33,225 nucleotides of DNA. It comes from Oscillospiraceae bacterium. GTDB lineage: Bacteria; Bacillota; Clostridia; Oscillospirales; Acutalibacteraceae. Where the stretch lies: assembly GCA_015066525.1 (NCBI GenBank), contig SVOG01000019.1, positions 1 through 33,225 of the forward strand. The letters run 5' to 3'. Of the stretch, positions 15,718 through 23,788 are shown piece by piece. A program made the position numbers and the translations under genes. Each line of letters opens with the position of its first letter. Position 1 is the first letter of the stretch. The notes beneath the pieces are model-generated. The model saw only the letters and a program-made list of their open reading frames with translations, made no database searches and was not told the DNA's origin.

Positions 15718-18609
15718 TTATTCGTGATTTACTTCTTCGGTTTGTTCCTGTTCTGCTTCTGCCGCTGCAACCGCCTCAGCCTCTTTGGCAGTGAGGGTTT
15801 TCAGATATCCGTAATCCCTGCCGTTGATAATGCCGTCGCCGTTAAAATCGAGATAGGAGGTCAAATCGACTTCCTCGGTGTGCTCGGTTTCTTCGCCTTC
15901 GTCGACGGTAATTAGTCCGGTGCGATGCGGCGCAGTGCCTACGACATCAAAGTTCCAGAGCGCCTTGACTTCGGCGATGGGTTTCGTCGTCGTTCTGAAG
16001 CAGTGCGGGCAAAGGAAGGTCACGCCGTCCTTGGTCACCTTACCGCTGAAGGTAAAGCCGTCGTCCGTCTGCTCCGCCTCAATCGGCAGGCTGTTGATAA
16101 ACGCAAGCACTGCCGCATTGCCGATATAATCGCTGACATTGACACCCGGAACATCGGGAATTTCAATTTCCTGGGAAAGTCTTGCGTTAATGGCGTCGTT
16201 GGTGATGGTGCCCGTATAGCGCCACATATGTCCGAGCGCGGGCGATACCTCGACCGTGCCGACGGTATTACAGATGGTGCACTGTCTGACTTCGCGCGCG
16301 CCGAGTACGCAGGTCGCGGGCGTGGTGGTCGTTACGGTATAATTGCCGTCCGTCCACTCCTTATGGACAATCGTGCCTGCCTCGCGGGAATTACACCTCG
16401 TGCACTGCGGCGTCGAGAGGACGTGGCCGGGTTTGTCCTCATCAGTGATTTCGGTTTCCACCGGCTGATAATCGTGGCCAAGCGCCGCAATCGTGCCCGT
16501 ATACGCCTCGTTGCAACGGTCGCAGACGCCGTGACCCGCACCGTCCTTTGTACAGGTAGGCGCTGTGTCAACGACCCAGGTACCCTCTTTCGCAATATGA
16601 CCGAGTGCCTCGACACTATCCGTCTTAGACGCGGAACAGCGCGAGCATTTATAGAAGATGGAGCCGGCTTCCGTACAGGTGGCGTCGGTGCTCTTGCTGT
16701 CGTCTCTGACAAAGTCGTGACCGAGCGCCGGGATATATTCTACCGTCGTGTACTGGCAGTTATGGCAGGCTTTATTGATTCTGCCCCTGGTCGTACAGTC
16801 GGGCTCGGTGCGACCCGTTTCATATAAATCGTGTTCACCGCGGGCGGGAACCGTCTGCGTACGCAGGGTACCGCAGAGATTGCATCTGTCGAGTTCCACG
16901 CCGGGAAGTTCGCAGTTATCGTAGGTGGTTGAGGTCGGCGTGTAATAGCCGTCAATCCACTCGTTGTGCACATACTCCTCCACCTCTTCGCCGCAGGTGC
17001 TGCAGATAAACACTTTATGGGTATGTCCGTCCTCTTCGCTGTCCCAAACCTCCGAGGGATTCTCAGCATCATAGGTATGGCCCGTCGCTTTTATCGTTTC
17101 GGTCACCGTATTGCCGCATTCGGTACAGGTACCCGTACGGGTGCCGTCCTCGGTGCAGGTTGCCTTCTTCGTCACCTTCCAGGTTTCCACCGTGTGATGC
17201 GGGAGCAAGGGGCGCAATTCGCGCTTATTACAGCCTTCGACATTACACTTATAGTATTCGCCGCCGTACTGGGTACAGTTCGCTTCTCTGATAGTAGTTT
17301 TCGAATAATAACCGTCAACCCAGACGTAAATCGGCTCTTCACTGAGCGTCGACCAGTCGAAATCCCTGAGTCTGCTAATGAGGCTGATAAGACTTGTGGT
17401 ATCAAAATCAATCGCCGATGTGTCAATATTCGTCGGGTCGATACCGCTCGTGTACTGATGGACGGCGTCGGTCTTGGTTTCATTGCAGCGGGAGCAGACA
17501 TAGGTCTTATAAATATGTCCGTCCTCTTTCGTACAATCCACTTCCTCAACCGGCTCTCCCCACTCGTGACCGAGGGCGTCAATCTCCGTTTCAAGAACAA
17601 CCGCGCCGCAATCGTCGCAAATTGTCTGCTGTACGCCCTTTTCCTCGCAGGTGGGTTCCTTGGAGATAACGGTATGGGTATTCTCGTGCGCACACGCGTC
17701 GATGGATTCAAAGGCGTAGCCGTACTGCGTGGCAAAGCTCTGCGCCGTCGAGCCGGCATGACCGCGAATGGTAATGCTCTGGTCGGAGCCCTCGCAGAAA
17801 TTATCCTTAAACTCCGTACTCGGATTATGAATCGTAATCGTCGTCAGGAACTTACAGGTCTTAAACGCCAGTCTCTCAACTGTCGTAATATTCTCCGGCA
17901 GCTCAACCGTCACAATCTCACTATCCATAAATGCCGAAAGCGGAATGGTGGTGATGGTATCGTTCCAGTCGATTGTCTTCATCTTCGTCTTGGAAAACGA
18001 CATCGTACCGATGGTGGCAAGATTGGCACCCATCGTCAGACGCGTTAATCCCGTGCAGTCAAAGAACGCATAATTACCGATGGTGGTAACGCTGTCGGGA
18101 ATGATAATCCGCTTGAGCGCCGTGCACTGATAGAATACAAAAGGCTCAATTTCTGTCAGATTAGCCGGCAGTGTAATACTCTCGAGTGCGGGGCAGGATT
18201 CAAAGCAGCCGTAGGACAGCATCTCGGTACTGCCGGTATATTTCGGCGCCCCCGTGCCCTTCAGTTTCGTCAGTGTGGACGGAAGGGAGACGCTGGTCAG
18301 AAGCGGACAGTTATAAAAGTTCGAATAGCCGATTTCGGTAATGCCTTCATTTACCACAACCTTTACCAGCTCTGACTTATAGTCGTTCCACGGCGCGGCG
18401 GTACTCTTCGTCTTATAATAGTTCTTAGTAGCACCCGTGCCGCTGATGGTCAGCGTTTTCGTACTCGTGTCATAACTCCAGGTGGCATTCGTGCCGCACG
18501 AACCCGAGGTCGCGGCAAAAGCCGTGCCGATATTCAGCGACATCAGAGTCGTCACCATCAGCACCGCGGCAAAGAAAGCCGCTAGGAATCTCCTTGTAAA
18601 TTTCTTCAT
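15718..18609 (-). CDS. Secreted BspA-like leucine-rich-repeat protein with many CxxC repeats and a dockerin-like tail
   Basis: This is a 963-residue surface or secreted protein. Residues 1-32 form a signal peptide (MKKFTRRFLAAFFAAV, ending near AFAA). Next comes the GSCGTNATWSYD..LTISGTG segment typical of BspA proteins (about 37-60), then LRR_5-type repeats (about 85-300), for example LPANLTEIEPFVFYQCTALK. From about 305 to 860 there are roughly a dozen repeats carrying a CxxC or near-CxxC pair (CDDC, CSRC, CTEC, CSTC, CNLC, CDRC), many followed by an ALGH-type motif. The C-terminus has one EF-hand/dockerin-like repeat, DFNGDGIINGRDYGYL, and an acidic tail. The ATG at 18609 has an AGGGTG site; the frame's upstream extension runs through the promoter. 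Likely roles are adhesion or surface display; the function is not known. Confidence 0.88.
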   Translation of the reverse strand: MKKFTRRFLAAFFAAVLMVTTLMSLNIGTAFAATSGSCGTNATWSYDTSTKTLTISGTGATKNYYKTKSTAAPWNDYKSELVKVVVNEGITEIGYSNFYNCPLLTSVSLPSTLTKLKGTGAPKYTGSTEMLSYGCFESCPALESITLPANLTEIEPFVFYQCTALKRIIIPDSVTTIGNYAFFDCTGLTRLTMGANLATIGTMSFSKTKMKTIDWNDTITTIPLSAFMDSEIVTVELPENITTVERLAFKTCKFLTTITIHNPSTEFKDNFCEGSDQSITIRGHAGSTAQSFATQYGYAFESIDACAHENTHTVISKEPTCEEKGVQQTICDDCGAVVLETEIDALGHEWGEPVEEVDCTKEDGHIYKTYVCSRCNETKTDAVHQYTSGIDPTNIDTSAIDFDTTSLISLISRLRDFDWSTLSEEPIYVWVDGYYSKTTIREANCTQYGGEYYKCNVEGCNKRELRPLLPHHTVETWKVTKKATCTEDGTRTGTCTECGNTVTETIKATGHTYDAENPSEVWDSEEDGHTHKVFICSTCGEEVEEYVHNEWIDGYYTPTSTTYDNCELPGVELDRCNLCGTLRTQTVPARGEHDLYETGRTEPDCTTRGRINKACHNCQYTTVEYIPALGHDFVRDDSKSTDATCTEAGSIFYKCSRCSASKTDSVEALGHIAKEGTWVVDTAPTCTKDGAGHGVCDRCNEAYTGTIAALGHDYQPVETEITDEDKPGHVLSTPQCTRCNSREAGTIVHKEWTDGNYTVTTTTPATCVLGAREVRQCTICNTVGTVEVSPALGHMWRYTGTITNDAINARLSQEIEIPDVPGVNVSDYIGNAAVLAFINSLPIEAEQTDDGFTFSGKVTKDGVTFLCPHCFRTTTKPIAEVKALWNFDVVGTAPHRTGLITVDEGEETEHTEEVDLTSYLDFNGDGIINGRDYGYLKTLTAKEAEAVAAAEAEQEQTEEVNHE

Positions 18610-18645
18610 ATCTATCACCCTGTTTAGATAAATTACCCCATATAA

Positions 18646-18674
18646 AATATAGCACACTTTTTGTCATAAATCAA
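18646..18674 (-). promoter_or_regulatory. Promoter of the BspA-like gene
   Basis: On the minus strand TTGATT (18669-18674) is followed after 17 bases by TATATT (18646-18651). It lies about 37 bases before the chosen ATG and overlaps the promoter region of the divergent plus-strand gene. Confidence 0.6.
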
Positions 18675-18690
18675 TATGCAAGAATATATA
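18661..18690 (+). promoter_or_regulatory. Weak candidate promoter for the divergent truncated membrane gene
   Basis: TTGTCA (18661-18666) and TATATA (18685-18690) are 18 bases apart. The predicted transcript would begin almost at the GTG start codon, leaving little leader. The -35 region overlaps that of the opposite gene. Confidence 0.3.
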
Positions 18691-18700
18691 TTTATATGAG

Positions 18701-19459
18701 GTGGTAAAAATCAAAAAGTTGAACAGCATCGTCCTATCCGTCATCACAGCGGTATTCATCGTACTGCTGACAGTCGCGGGCGCACAAAGTCACAGCGATA
18801 TACGCTTCACGCAAAAGCCGTCGCACATGGTGATGACAGAATGGTACAACGGCAAAGGCAGGCGGCAGCGCATCTACACACTCGAAATCACAAGTCCTCT
18901 GACACTCACCGCGCCTATGGAAGAAAACACTAAGGGCAAATGCGTCATTATTCAGTCCGAAAACCTGCAGATTAAAGCATACACCCGCGGCAAGGTGCTC
19001 TATTCGCCGCAGGGCAAGAATTTCAGCGGCAAGAGAATCACCATCATCCCCGCCGACGAAATCAAAAAAGGCGGCACGCTCTTTCTCACGCTTACCCCTG
19101 CCGAAAACAAAACAGGCACCGTAACGGCGCCCGTCTATCTCGCATCCAATGATGCCTATCTGTATTCCGTTTTAAGTCGCGAAAAAGCGGTTATCATCAG
19201 CATCTTCATTCTGGCGACAATTCTGGTTTTCCTGCTCTTTCAACTCTTCAATAACCATAAAAGAACAAGCGCCCTCTATCTGATTCTCGCCGATATAGCG
19301 CTGATGATTCTGCTGATTAGCGGCAGCGATTTGTATCAGTTTTTCATCGGCTCAAGCGCGGCAAATCAGGCGTTGCACAAAGGGATGTACATACTCCTGC
19401 CCATCATTATTGCAACCGGGATTATTCAAAAATGCCGGCGTCCTTCATATTGCCGATAA
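18701..19459 (+). CDS. Truncated membrane protein resembling the sensor part of 7TMR-DISM signalling proteins
   Basis: The 252-residue frame has an N-terminal membrane anchor (about residues 8-28), an extracellular beta-rich domain of about 130 residues, and three further membrane helices (about 160-182, 190-210 and 225-245). The pattern SALYLILADIALMILL..GSDLYQFFIG..GMYILLPI resembles clostridial receptors that have an extracellular domain, seven or eight helices and then a GGDEF or kinase domain. Here the protein ends after the fourth helix, and its last dozen codons are antisense to the 3' end of the pqqD-like gene, so it looks like a decayed or truncated gene. The start is uncertain: GTG at 18701 overlaps a GAGGTGG sequence, while TTG at 18719 would lie 13 bases after it. 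Family resemblance is by eye only. Confidence 0.6.
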   Translation: MVKIKKLNSIVLSVITAVFIVLLTVAGAQSHSDIRFTQKPSHMVMTEWYNGKGRRQRIYTLEITSPLTLTAPMEENTKGKCVIIQSENLQIKAYTRGKVLYSPQGKNFSGKRITIIPADEIKKGGTLFLTLTPAENKTGTVTAPVYLASNDAYLYSVLSREKAVIISIFILATILVFLLFQLFNNHKRTSALYLILADIALMILLISGSDLYQFFIGSSAANQALHKGMYILLPIIIATGIIQKCRRPSYCR

Positions 19460-19685
19460 TCTTGTCGGTATCCGCCTGCGCCTTTTCGGCAGAGATGGCG
19501 TACTTTTCACAAAGTTTAGCGGCGATTTCCGTAGTCGAAAGTCCTGCTGCGACGCCGTCCCAGATGTCGCTCGACGTCTCGTTGAGCTCAATCATAATAT
19601 TATTCGTTTTGCCGAGTTCACCGGTGGTCACAACAAGATATTTCTCACCGATTTTACATTTTACAAATCCGTCTTTAATCTTCAT
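19422..19685 (-). CDS. PqqD-like peptide chaperone
   Basis: This protein of 87 residues has the PqqD fold pattern: a beta start (MKIKDGFVKCKIGEKYLVV), the conserved LNETSSDIWDGVAAGLSTTEIA segment (about residues 35-56), and a C-terminal helix region ending DTDKIIGNMKDAGIFE. PqqD-like proteins bind precursor peptides and present them to modifying enzymes in RiPP pathways. I chose the ATG at 19685, which has AAAGGA six bases upstream; an ATG at 19700 is possible. It overlaps the upstream HPr-kinase-like gene by 11 bases. No radical SAM enzyme or precursor peptide was seen beside it. Its 3' end overlaps the truncated plus-strand gene by 38 bases. Confidence 0.82.
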   Translation of the reverse strand: MKIKDGFVKCKIGEKYLVVTTGELGKTNNIMIELNETSSDIWDGVAAGLSTTEIAAKLCEKYAISAEKAQADTDKIIGNMKDAGIFE

Positions 19686-20409
19686 CTTTTTTCCTTTCAT
19701 CAAAGGGCAGTCCCGTCATCGCTTCAAACGAGCAGCGAACGGCGTCCTCACTCATATCACAGCCGAGTAAATACACGGGTACCCGCCTGAGCATTTTATC
19801 CATTAATTCCAGCGTTTTCACAACGCCCTCCGCCGAAAACGGGCGATAAATCTGTCCCATCAGGCGCATCAGAATTTCTGACGGCTCCAGGCGGCGGATG
19901 GTATTCTCCTTCGCCTGTTCAATCAGACAGATGCCGCAAAGCTCGGCGCTCGTATGATTCTGGAAGCCCTCTTTGCCGGCATAGGGAGTGGCATACGCGG
20001 TAACGAGGTCCTCGGTGATGTGCAGCACCGGCTTGTCGCCGTTGACAATCTCCACGCCGTCGAGGTATTTTTGCCACAGGCTGATGTGGGTTGTCTTTCC
20101 CGTGCCGCTCGGCGCGGTAAAAATATATCCCTTGCCGTCATATGAAATCACGGCGCCGTGGAAAACACAGCGGTCATAAAACGGGAATTTTTCCGCCATT
20201 TCACGGTAGGCGCAAATGCTCTCCGCATACGGTGCGGAAGGGTTATAAGGGGAAATGTCAATTTCTTCCTGTATCGCCTCTTCGCTGACCGATACCGAAA
20301 AATCGGGCGCATTCTCCGTCAGATATTCGCGACAAAACCGACACGTATAATCATAATGGCAATGCACTTCGATATTCAGCCCTGCAAAATTAACCACAAA
20401 TTCTGTCAT
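19675..20409 (-). CDS. HPr-kinase-like (HprK-related) P-loop ATPase
   Basis: This 244-residue protein has a Walker A loop APSGTGKTTH (about residues 99-108) preceded by HGAVISYDGKGYIF, and a VNGDKP motif near residue 122, as in HPr kinase. A TPYAGKEG segment near 141 matches related kinases that accompany PqqD homologues. True HPr kinase/phosphorylase is longer, with an N-terminal DRTGG-type domain; this protein belongs to the shorter group of HprK-related proteins found beside PqqD and nucleotidyltransferase genes in peptide-modification loci. A CRFC pair sits at residues 23-26. It has its own strong promoter and a GGAGG site, and overlaps the pqqD-like gene. The substrate is unknown. Confidence 0.8.
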   Translation of the reverse strand: MTEFVVNFAGLNIEVHCHYDYTCRFCREYLTENAPDFSVSVSEEAIQEEIDISPYNPSAPYAESICAYREMAEKFPFYDRCVFHGAVISYDGKGYIFTAPSGTGKTTHISLWQKYLDGVEIVNGDKPVLHITEDLVTAYATPYAGKEGFQNHTSAELCGICLIEQAKENTIRRLEPSEILMRLMGQIYRPFSAEGVVKTLELMDKMLRRVPVYLLGCDMSEDAVRCSFEAMTGLPFDERKKDED

Positions 20410-20429
20410 AGCAAACCTCCGTTTTTACT

Positions 20430-20457
20430 ATTATACCAAATCAAACGAAAATGTAAA
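20430..20457 (-). promoter_or_regulatory. Strong promoter of the HprK-like/pqqD-like pair
   Basis: On the minus strand TTTACA (20452-20457) and a perfect TATAAT (20430-20435) are 16 bases apart, shortly before GGAGG and the ATG at 20409. It lies directly after the terminator of the preceding gene, so the pair is transcribed independently. Confidence 0.8.
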
Positions 20458-20460
20458 TAG

Positions 20461-20489
20461 AAAAAAGCCGTTCCTTTTTGGAACGGCTT
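20461..20489 (-). terminator. Terminator of the nucleotidyltransferase/ECF operon
   Basis: AAGCCGTTCC (20465-20474) and GGAACGGCTT (20480-20489) form a perfect 10-bp stem with a five-base loop, followed by a T run on the minus strand. It is nine bases past the ECF gene stop. Confidence 0.93.
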
Positions 20490-20498
20490 AGTTTATGA

Positions 20499-21617
20499 TT
20501 ATCTTCTTTTCTGTTTTTTGCTCTTCACTCTGTAATGGAGATAATCGGTAATCGGCGGATAGAGTATCGCCGTCGCTATCGAAATCAGCATAAATTTAAT
20601 AAAGGTCATCGGCAGATTATACACCACAATCGCTTTGTTCAGCGAGTCGATGCTTGTGATAACACCACTCAGCACGTCGGGGAGGACGGCATTAATAGAA
20701 TCGAGCGACGCCTGGTACATATAGAGCATATTTTTCTCCGTGTAGCCGTAATCGCTGAACATACGCATCAAAAGCGGGTACGAAATATATCTCGTTGCAA
20801 AGAACGCGATTACCGTTGCGGTCAAAGAACCGACAAATCCGCCGAGCAGGATTCTGCGGGAGCGGTAGGCTCTCTTTGTGTTGTACTGCTTTTGGGAGGG
20901 CTTAATGCTGAACATACGCTTGGTGTAAATAAAGCCGCCGATAAAGATGTACGCCGTGTCAATGACGAAATTCTGTAGCTCCGAAATAAAGGACGGCTGA
21001 TGCGTAATCATATGCACGACATTCTTAATCAGCGCGATGACGACACCGAACACGGGTCCGAATGCAAGCGAAGCGATAAACTCGGGGATAGCCGAAAACT
21101 CCACGGTCAAAAACTGCGGCATATACGGTACTCTGAAGGAAAAGAGATTCATACCGATGGCGACAATCAGCATGCCCACTATCAGAAGCGCCGTTCTGAC
21201 AATTTGGGAAGCGCGGCGGTTATCGTCCGGCGCCATCTCAGCTTCTACATAATGCTTTACCGCGTCCTTATCCGCTTTTTCATTCGTGAAGATAGCGGAC
21301 TGGTCGCCCTTGGATTCGCGGACTTCGTCCAGACTCATTACCTCCTGGGGCAGTTTGCCCTTCTGTCTGGGAGCCGACCGTTCGGGACGGGGTGTTCTGT
21401 TTTGTAAATTATTTTGACCCGCGTCGCGGTGATACTTGCCGATATTACTATTTTGATGGGAAAAGGACGAACTGTTTTTACTATCTTCGCCGGAAGCGCT
21501 CTTAAAATACTTACTCTTGCGCTCCTCGCCTTCCTGACGGAAATACTTGGACTTTGGTTGATTGTCCGATGCGTCCTTAAAATACTTCGATTTTCTCGGC
21601 TCTTTATAATTCGCCAT
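20499..21617 (-). CDS. ECF transporter S component with an N-terminal KSKYF-repeat extension
   Basis: The C-terminal half (about residues 138-360) is a polytopic membrane domain with about six helices and the sequence VEFSAIPEFIASLAFGPVFGVVIALIKNVVH near residue 172, a pattern typical of RibU-like ECF S components that capture vitamins such as riboflavin. The first 135 residues are different: hydrophilic, probably disordered, with repeats RKSKYFKDAS (8-17), PKSKYFRQEG (21-30), RKSKYFKSAS (33-42) and a worn copy GKYHRDAGQ (60-68). Such S components are usually only about 190-210 residues, so at 372 this one is unusually long. It follows the nucleotidyltransferase gene by 13 bases with AGAGGTG and has a strong terminator. 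The vitamin is not certain and the role of the repeats is unknown. Confidence 0.8.
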   Translation of the reverse strand: MANYKEPRKSKYFKDASDNQPKSKYFRQEGEERKSKYFKSASGEDSKNSSSFSHQNSNIGKYHRDAGQNNLQNRTPRPERSAPRQKGKLPQEVMSLDEVRESKGDQSAIFTNEKADKDAVKHYVEAEMAPDDNRRASQIVRTALLIVGMLIVAIGMNLFSFRVPYMPQFLTVEFSAIPEFIASLAFGPVFGVVIALIKNVVHMITHQPSFISELQNFVIDTAYIFIGGFIYTKRMFSIKPSQKQYNTKRAYRSRRILLGGFVGSLTATVIAFFATRYISYPLLMRMFSDYGYTEKNMLYMYQASLDSINAVLPDVLSGVITSIDSLNKAIVVYNLPMTFIKFMLISIATAILYPPITDYLHYRVKSKKQKRR

Positions 21618-21630
21618 ATCAACACCTCTG

Positions 21631-22770
21631 TTATGAATTCTTTATTCTCTTAAAGAAATGCAGCATTTTCTTAATTTCTGATGGTCTGAAATGCTCGGCG
21701 GCACGCAGGACGCGGCATTTCAGAAGCGAGTAGCCCTTTTCCTTATACGCGGGATGGCCCTCATAGAGTTCCTCGAGTGACGGGAACAGAAAGCGCTTCA
21801 TCCTGCGCAGTTTCGCCTTCTGCATACTGTCGTCGGCATCCCTGCGCAGTGAATTACGCAGGAAAAAGTCCGCAGTACCGTGGTTACCGCTGCGCACGAT
21901 ATCAATCGCTGTTTCCGTCAAGTCAAAGTCCGCGGGCTTATCCTCAAACCAGAATTCCTCGAGCGCAAAGAGCGTATCGCGCAACGCGGTAAAATGATAT
22001 TTTTCAAACGCTGCCTCCAACAAGTCATGGTCGACCTTGTCGGAAAGCGTCTTGCGCAGATAGTATAAATCAAGAATACGACGGATGCCGCAGCCCGCAT
22101 ACTCATAATGCTTAATCGTATGAAGGAGGGTGTACATATAGTAATAAGTCGTATCGAGTATCCACTTATGGGAGTTCTCTTCGTCGGGCACAGCATGGAG
22201 AAACGGGCTGTTCATCGCGCCCGAATAGCGCTCGAAACTGCCCTCATAGAATTCCGTAAAGAAATCGTGGTGAAATTCAATCGCAGTCCCCTTTTCGGGA
22301 TAGACGTTTACCTCGTTTTCATTCTCCTTATAATGCACTTCGTGACCGAGCGCCGTCATTATTTCGCGGACCTTGGGAATGTTTTCCTCATCAATGAGGA
22401 AATCCATATCGCTCATCATACGCCACTCGGGATGGGGATAAATCGTTTTGGTAACCGTGCCCTGCGCCTCGGTCCAGCGGATGTCATTCTCCGTCAGGAG
22501 TTTCGTAATCGCGCCATACTCCGCAAGCTGACGCGCGTTTCGCTGCACCGAATGGAAATAAAACACCTGCCATTCGTTATAAAGCGCCGGCTCGGGCTTT
22601 TCCCTGAGTCTATCCACGCTGAGGAACGCAATATTGCCAACCTCGTGCATCTTGCCGAGCTCAAACACATTCTCGAAGGAAATGTGCGCCGGCTTCTCCT
22701 GCGGCTGCACATCGTGAATCGCACAATAGAGAAGATGTATTAAGTATTCAAAATCGTATCTGATTTCCAT
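21631..22770 (-). CDS. NTP_transf_5-family nucleotidyltransferase
   Basis: This is a cytoplasmic protein of 379 residues. The nucleotidyltransferase core is visible at SDMDFLIDEENIPKVREIM (about residues 120-138), where the two aspartates match a metal-binding DxD, followed by AIEFHHDF near 163 and a helical C-terminal half. This family often appears beside PqqD and HPr-kinase-like genes in peptide-modification and capsule loci; here those two genes lie just beyond the ECF gene. I chose the ATG at 22770 because GAGGA is five bases upstream; another ATG 21 bases further upstream lacks a site. The substrate is unknown. Confidence 0.78.
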   Translation of the reverse strand: MEIRYDFEYLIHLLYCAIHDVQPQEKPAHISFENVFELGKMHEVGNIAFLSVDRLREKPEPALYNEWQVFYFHSVQRNARQLAEYGAITKLLTENDIRWTEAQGTVTKTIYPHPEWRMMSDMDFLIDEENIPKVREIMTALGHEVHYKENENEVNVYPEKGTAIEFHHDFFTEFYEGSFERYSGAMNSPFLHAVPDEENSHKWILDTTYYYMYTLLHTIKHYEYAGCGIRRILDLYYLRKTLSDKVDHDLLEAAFEKYHFTALRDTLFALEEFWFEDKPADFDLTETAIDIVRSGNHGTADFFLRNSLRRDADDSMQKAKLRRMKRFLFPSLEELYEGHPAYKEKGYSLLKCRVLRAAEHFRPSEIKKMLHFFKRIKNS

Positions 22771-22803
22771 ACAATCCTCACTTTTTGTCATTAGTTCGGT
22801 TAT

Positions 22804-22832
22804 ATATTAGCATAAAGATTGCTTTTTTACAA
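22804..22832 (-). promoter_or_regulatory. Promoter of the nucleotidyltransferase/ECF operon
   Basis: On the minus strand TTGTAA (22827-22832) and TAATAT (22804-22809) are 17 bases apart, about 35 bases before the chosen ATG. Confidence 0.55.
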
Positions 22833-22850
22833 CATAAAAATAAATAACTA

Positions 22851-22879
22851 TTGAAATCCTGCTTGTAAAGTTTTATAAT
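22851..22879 (+). promoter_or_regulatory. Promoter of the glycerophosphodiesterase gene
   Basis: TTGAAA (22851-22856) and a perfect TATAAT (22874-22879) are 17 bases apart, followed by AGAGG six bases before the ATG at 22922. It is divergent from the nucleotidyltransferase promoter. Confidence 0.75.
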
Positions 22880-22921
22880 GATTTCGGTTTCGACAAATAA
22901 TTATAAATTCAGAGGTTTATT

Positions 22922-23785
22922 ATGAAACTGACAGCGAAAACAGGAATATTTGCCATGCTCGGCTTTGCTGCGGCAGCAGGCGTCGGCAAAGGAATCGAGC
23001 GACTGATATGGCTACACAATTACTGCAAACTGGTGGACTACCCGGTTAATTCCATCAAGGGTACCGACCTTGACGACAAGGATTTGAAGCTCATCGCGCA
23101 CCGCGGATTCAGAGCGGTGGCGCCCGAAAACACCCTCCCCGCCTATGTCAAAGCGGGCGAAGCAGGATTCTGGGGCGCCGAGTGCGACGTCTACCGCACG
23201 AAGGACGGCGTATGGGTGCTGCATCACGACCCCGTTACCTACCGTCTGATGGATAAGACAAAGAATCCCGAGAAGTGCACCTATGAAGAACTGCACAAGC
23301 TCACCTATATCAAGGGTCACAATATCAAAGATTACCCCGACCTGCATATCACGCGCCTCGAGGAATTCTTCGAGATGTGCAAAAAGTACGGGATGAAAGC
23401 AATCATCGAAATCAAGTATGACCGCAGCGCGGATTATATGAAGGAACTCGTCGATATGGCAAAGCAATTCGACGTGGAGACGACCTATATCGCATTCGAT
23501 TTCATCAATCTGCAGAATCTGCGTAAATATACGGACGCGCCGCTTTTCTACCTCGTCTACGACATCAAGGATAAGCAGATTGAGACGGCGAAAACGCTCG
23601 AGAACTGCGGCATCAGTTTCGACGGTAACGACGAGAAAAATCTCGCTGACAACTGCCGTATGATTCGCAAGGTACGCGATGCGGGACTCGACACCGCCAC
23701 CTGGGCAGTCGACGACCTTGACATCGTCCGTCAGATAGCGGATACGGGTACAAAATACATCACGACCAACGGAATTACTTACTAA
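22922..23785 (+). CDS. Membrane-anchored glycerophosphodiester phosphodiesterase (GDPD family)
   Basis: GDPD enzymes split glycerophosphodiesters into glycerol 3-phosphate and an alcohol, recycling lipid or teichoic acid parts. The 287-residue protein has an N-terminal hydrophobic anchor (about residues 8-22) and then a TIM barrel: AHRGFRAVAPENTLPAY (about 59-75, catalytic His and Arg plus Glu), ECDVYRTKDGVWVLHHDP (about 88-105, metal ligands and second catalytic His), IEIK near 161, and TWAVDD near 260. All core residues are present. It is one of only two plus-strand genes and stands alone, with its own promoter and a shared terminator. Confidence 0.93.
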   Translation: MKLTAKTGIFAMLGFAAAAGVGKGIERLIWLHNYCKLVDYPVNSIKGTDLDDKDLKLIAHRGFRAVAPENTLPAYVKAGEAGFWGAECDVYRTKDGVWVLHHDPVTYRLMDKTKNPEKCTYEELHKLTYIKGHNIKDYPDLHITRLEEFFEMCKKYGMKAIIEIKYDRSADYMKELVDMAKQFDVETTYIAFDFINLQNLRKYTDAPLFYLVYDIKDKQIETAKTLENCGISFDGNDEKNLADNCRMIRKVRDAGLDTATWAVDDLDIVRQIADTGTKYITTNGITY

Positions 23786-23788
23786 AAT

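Noticed and set aside
23012-23467. Minus-strand 151-codon frame opposite the GDPD gene
   Set aside because: The plus strand carries all catalytic GDPD motifs with promoter and terminator; the opposite frame has none.
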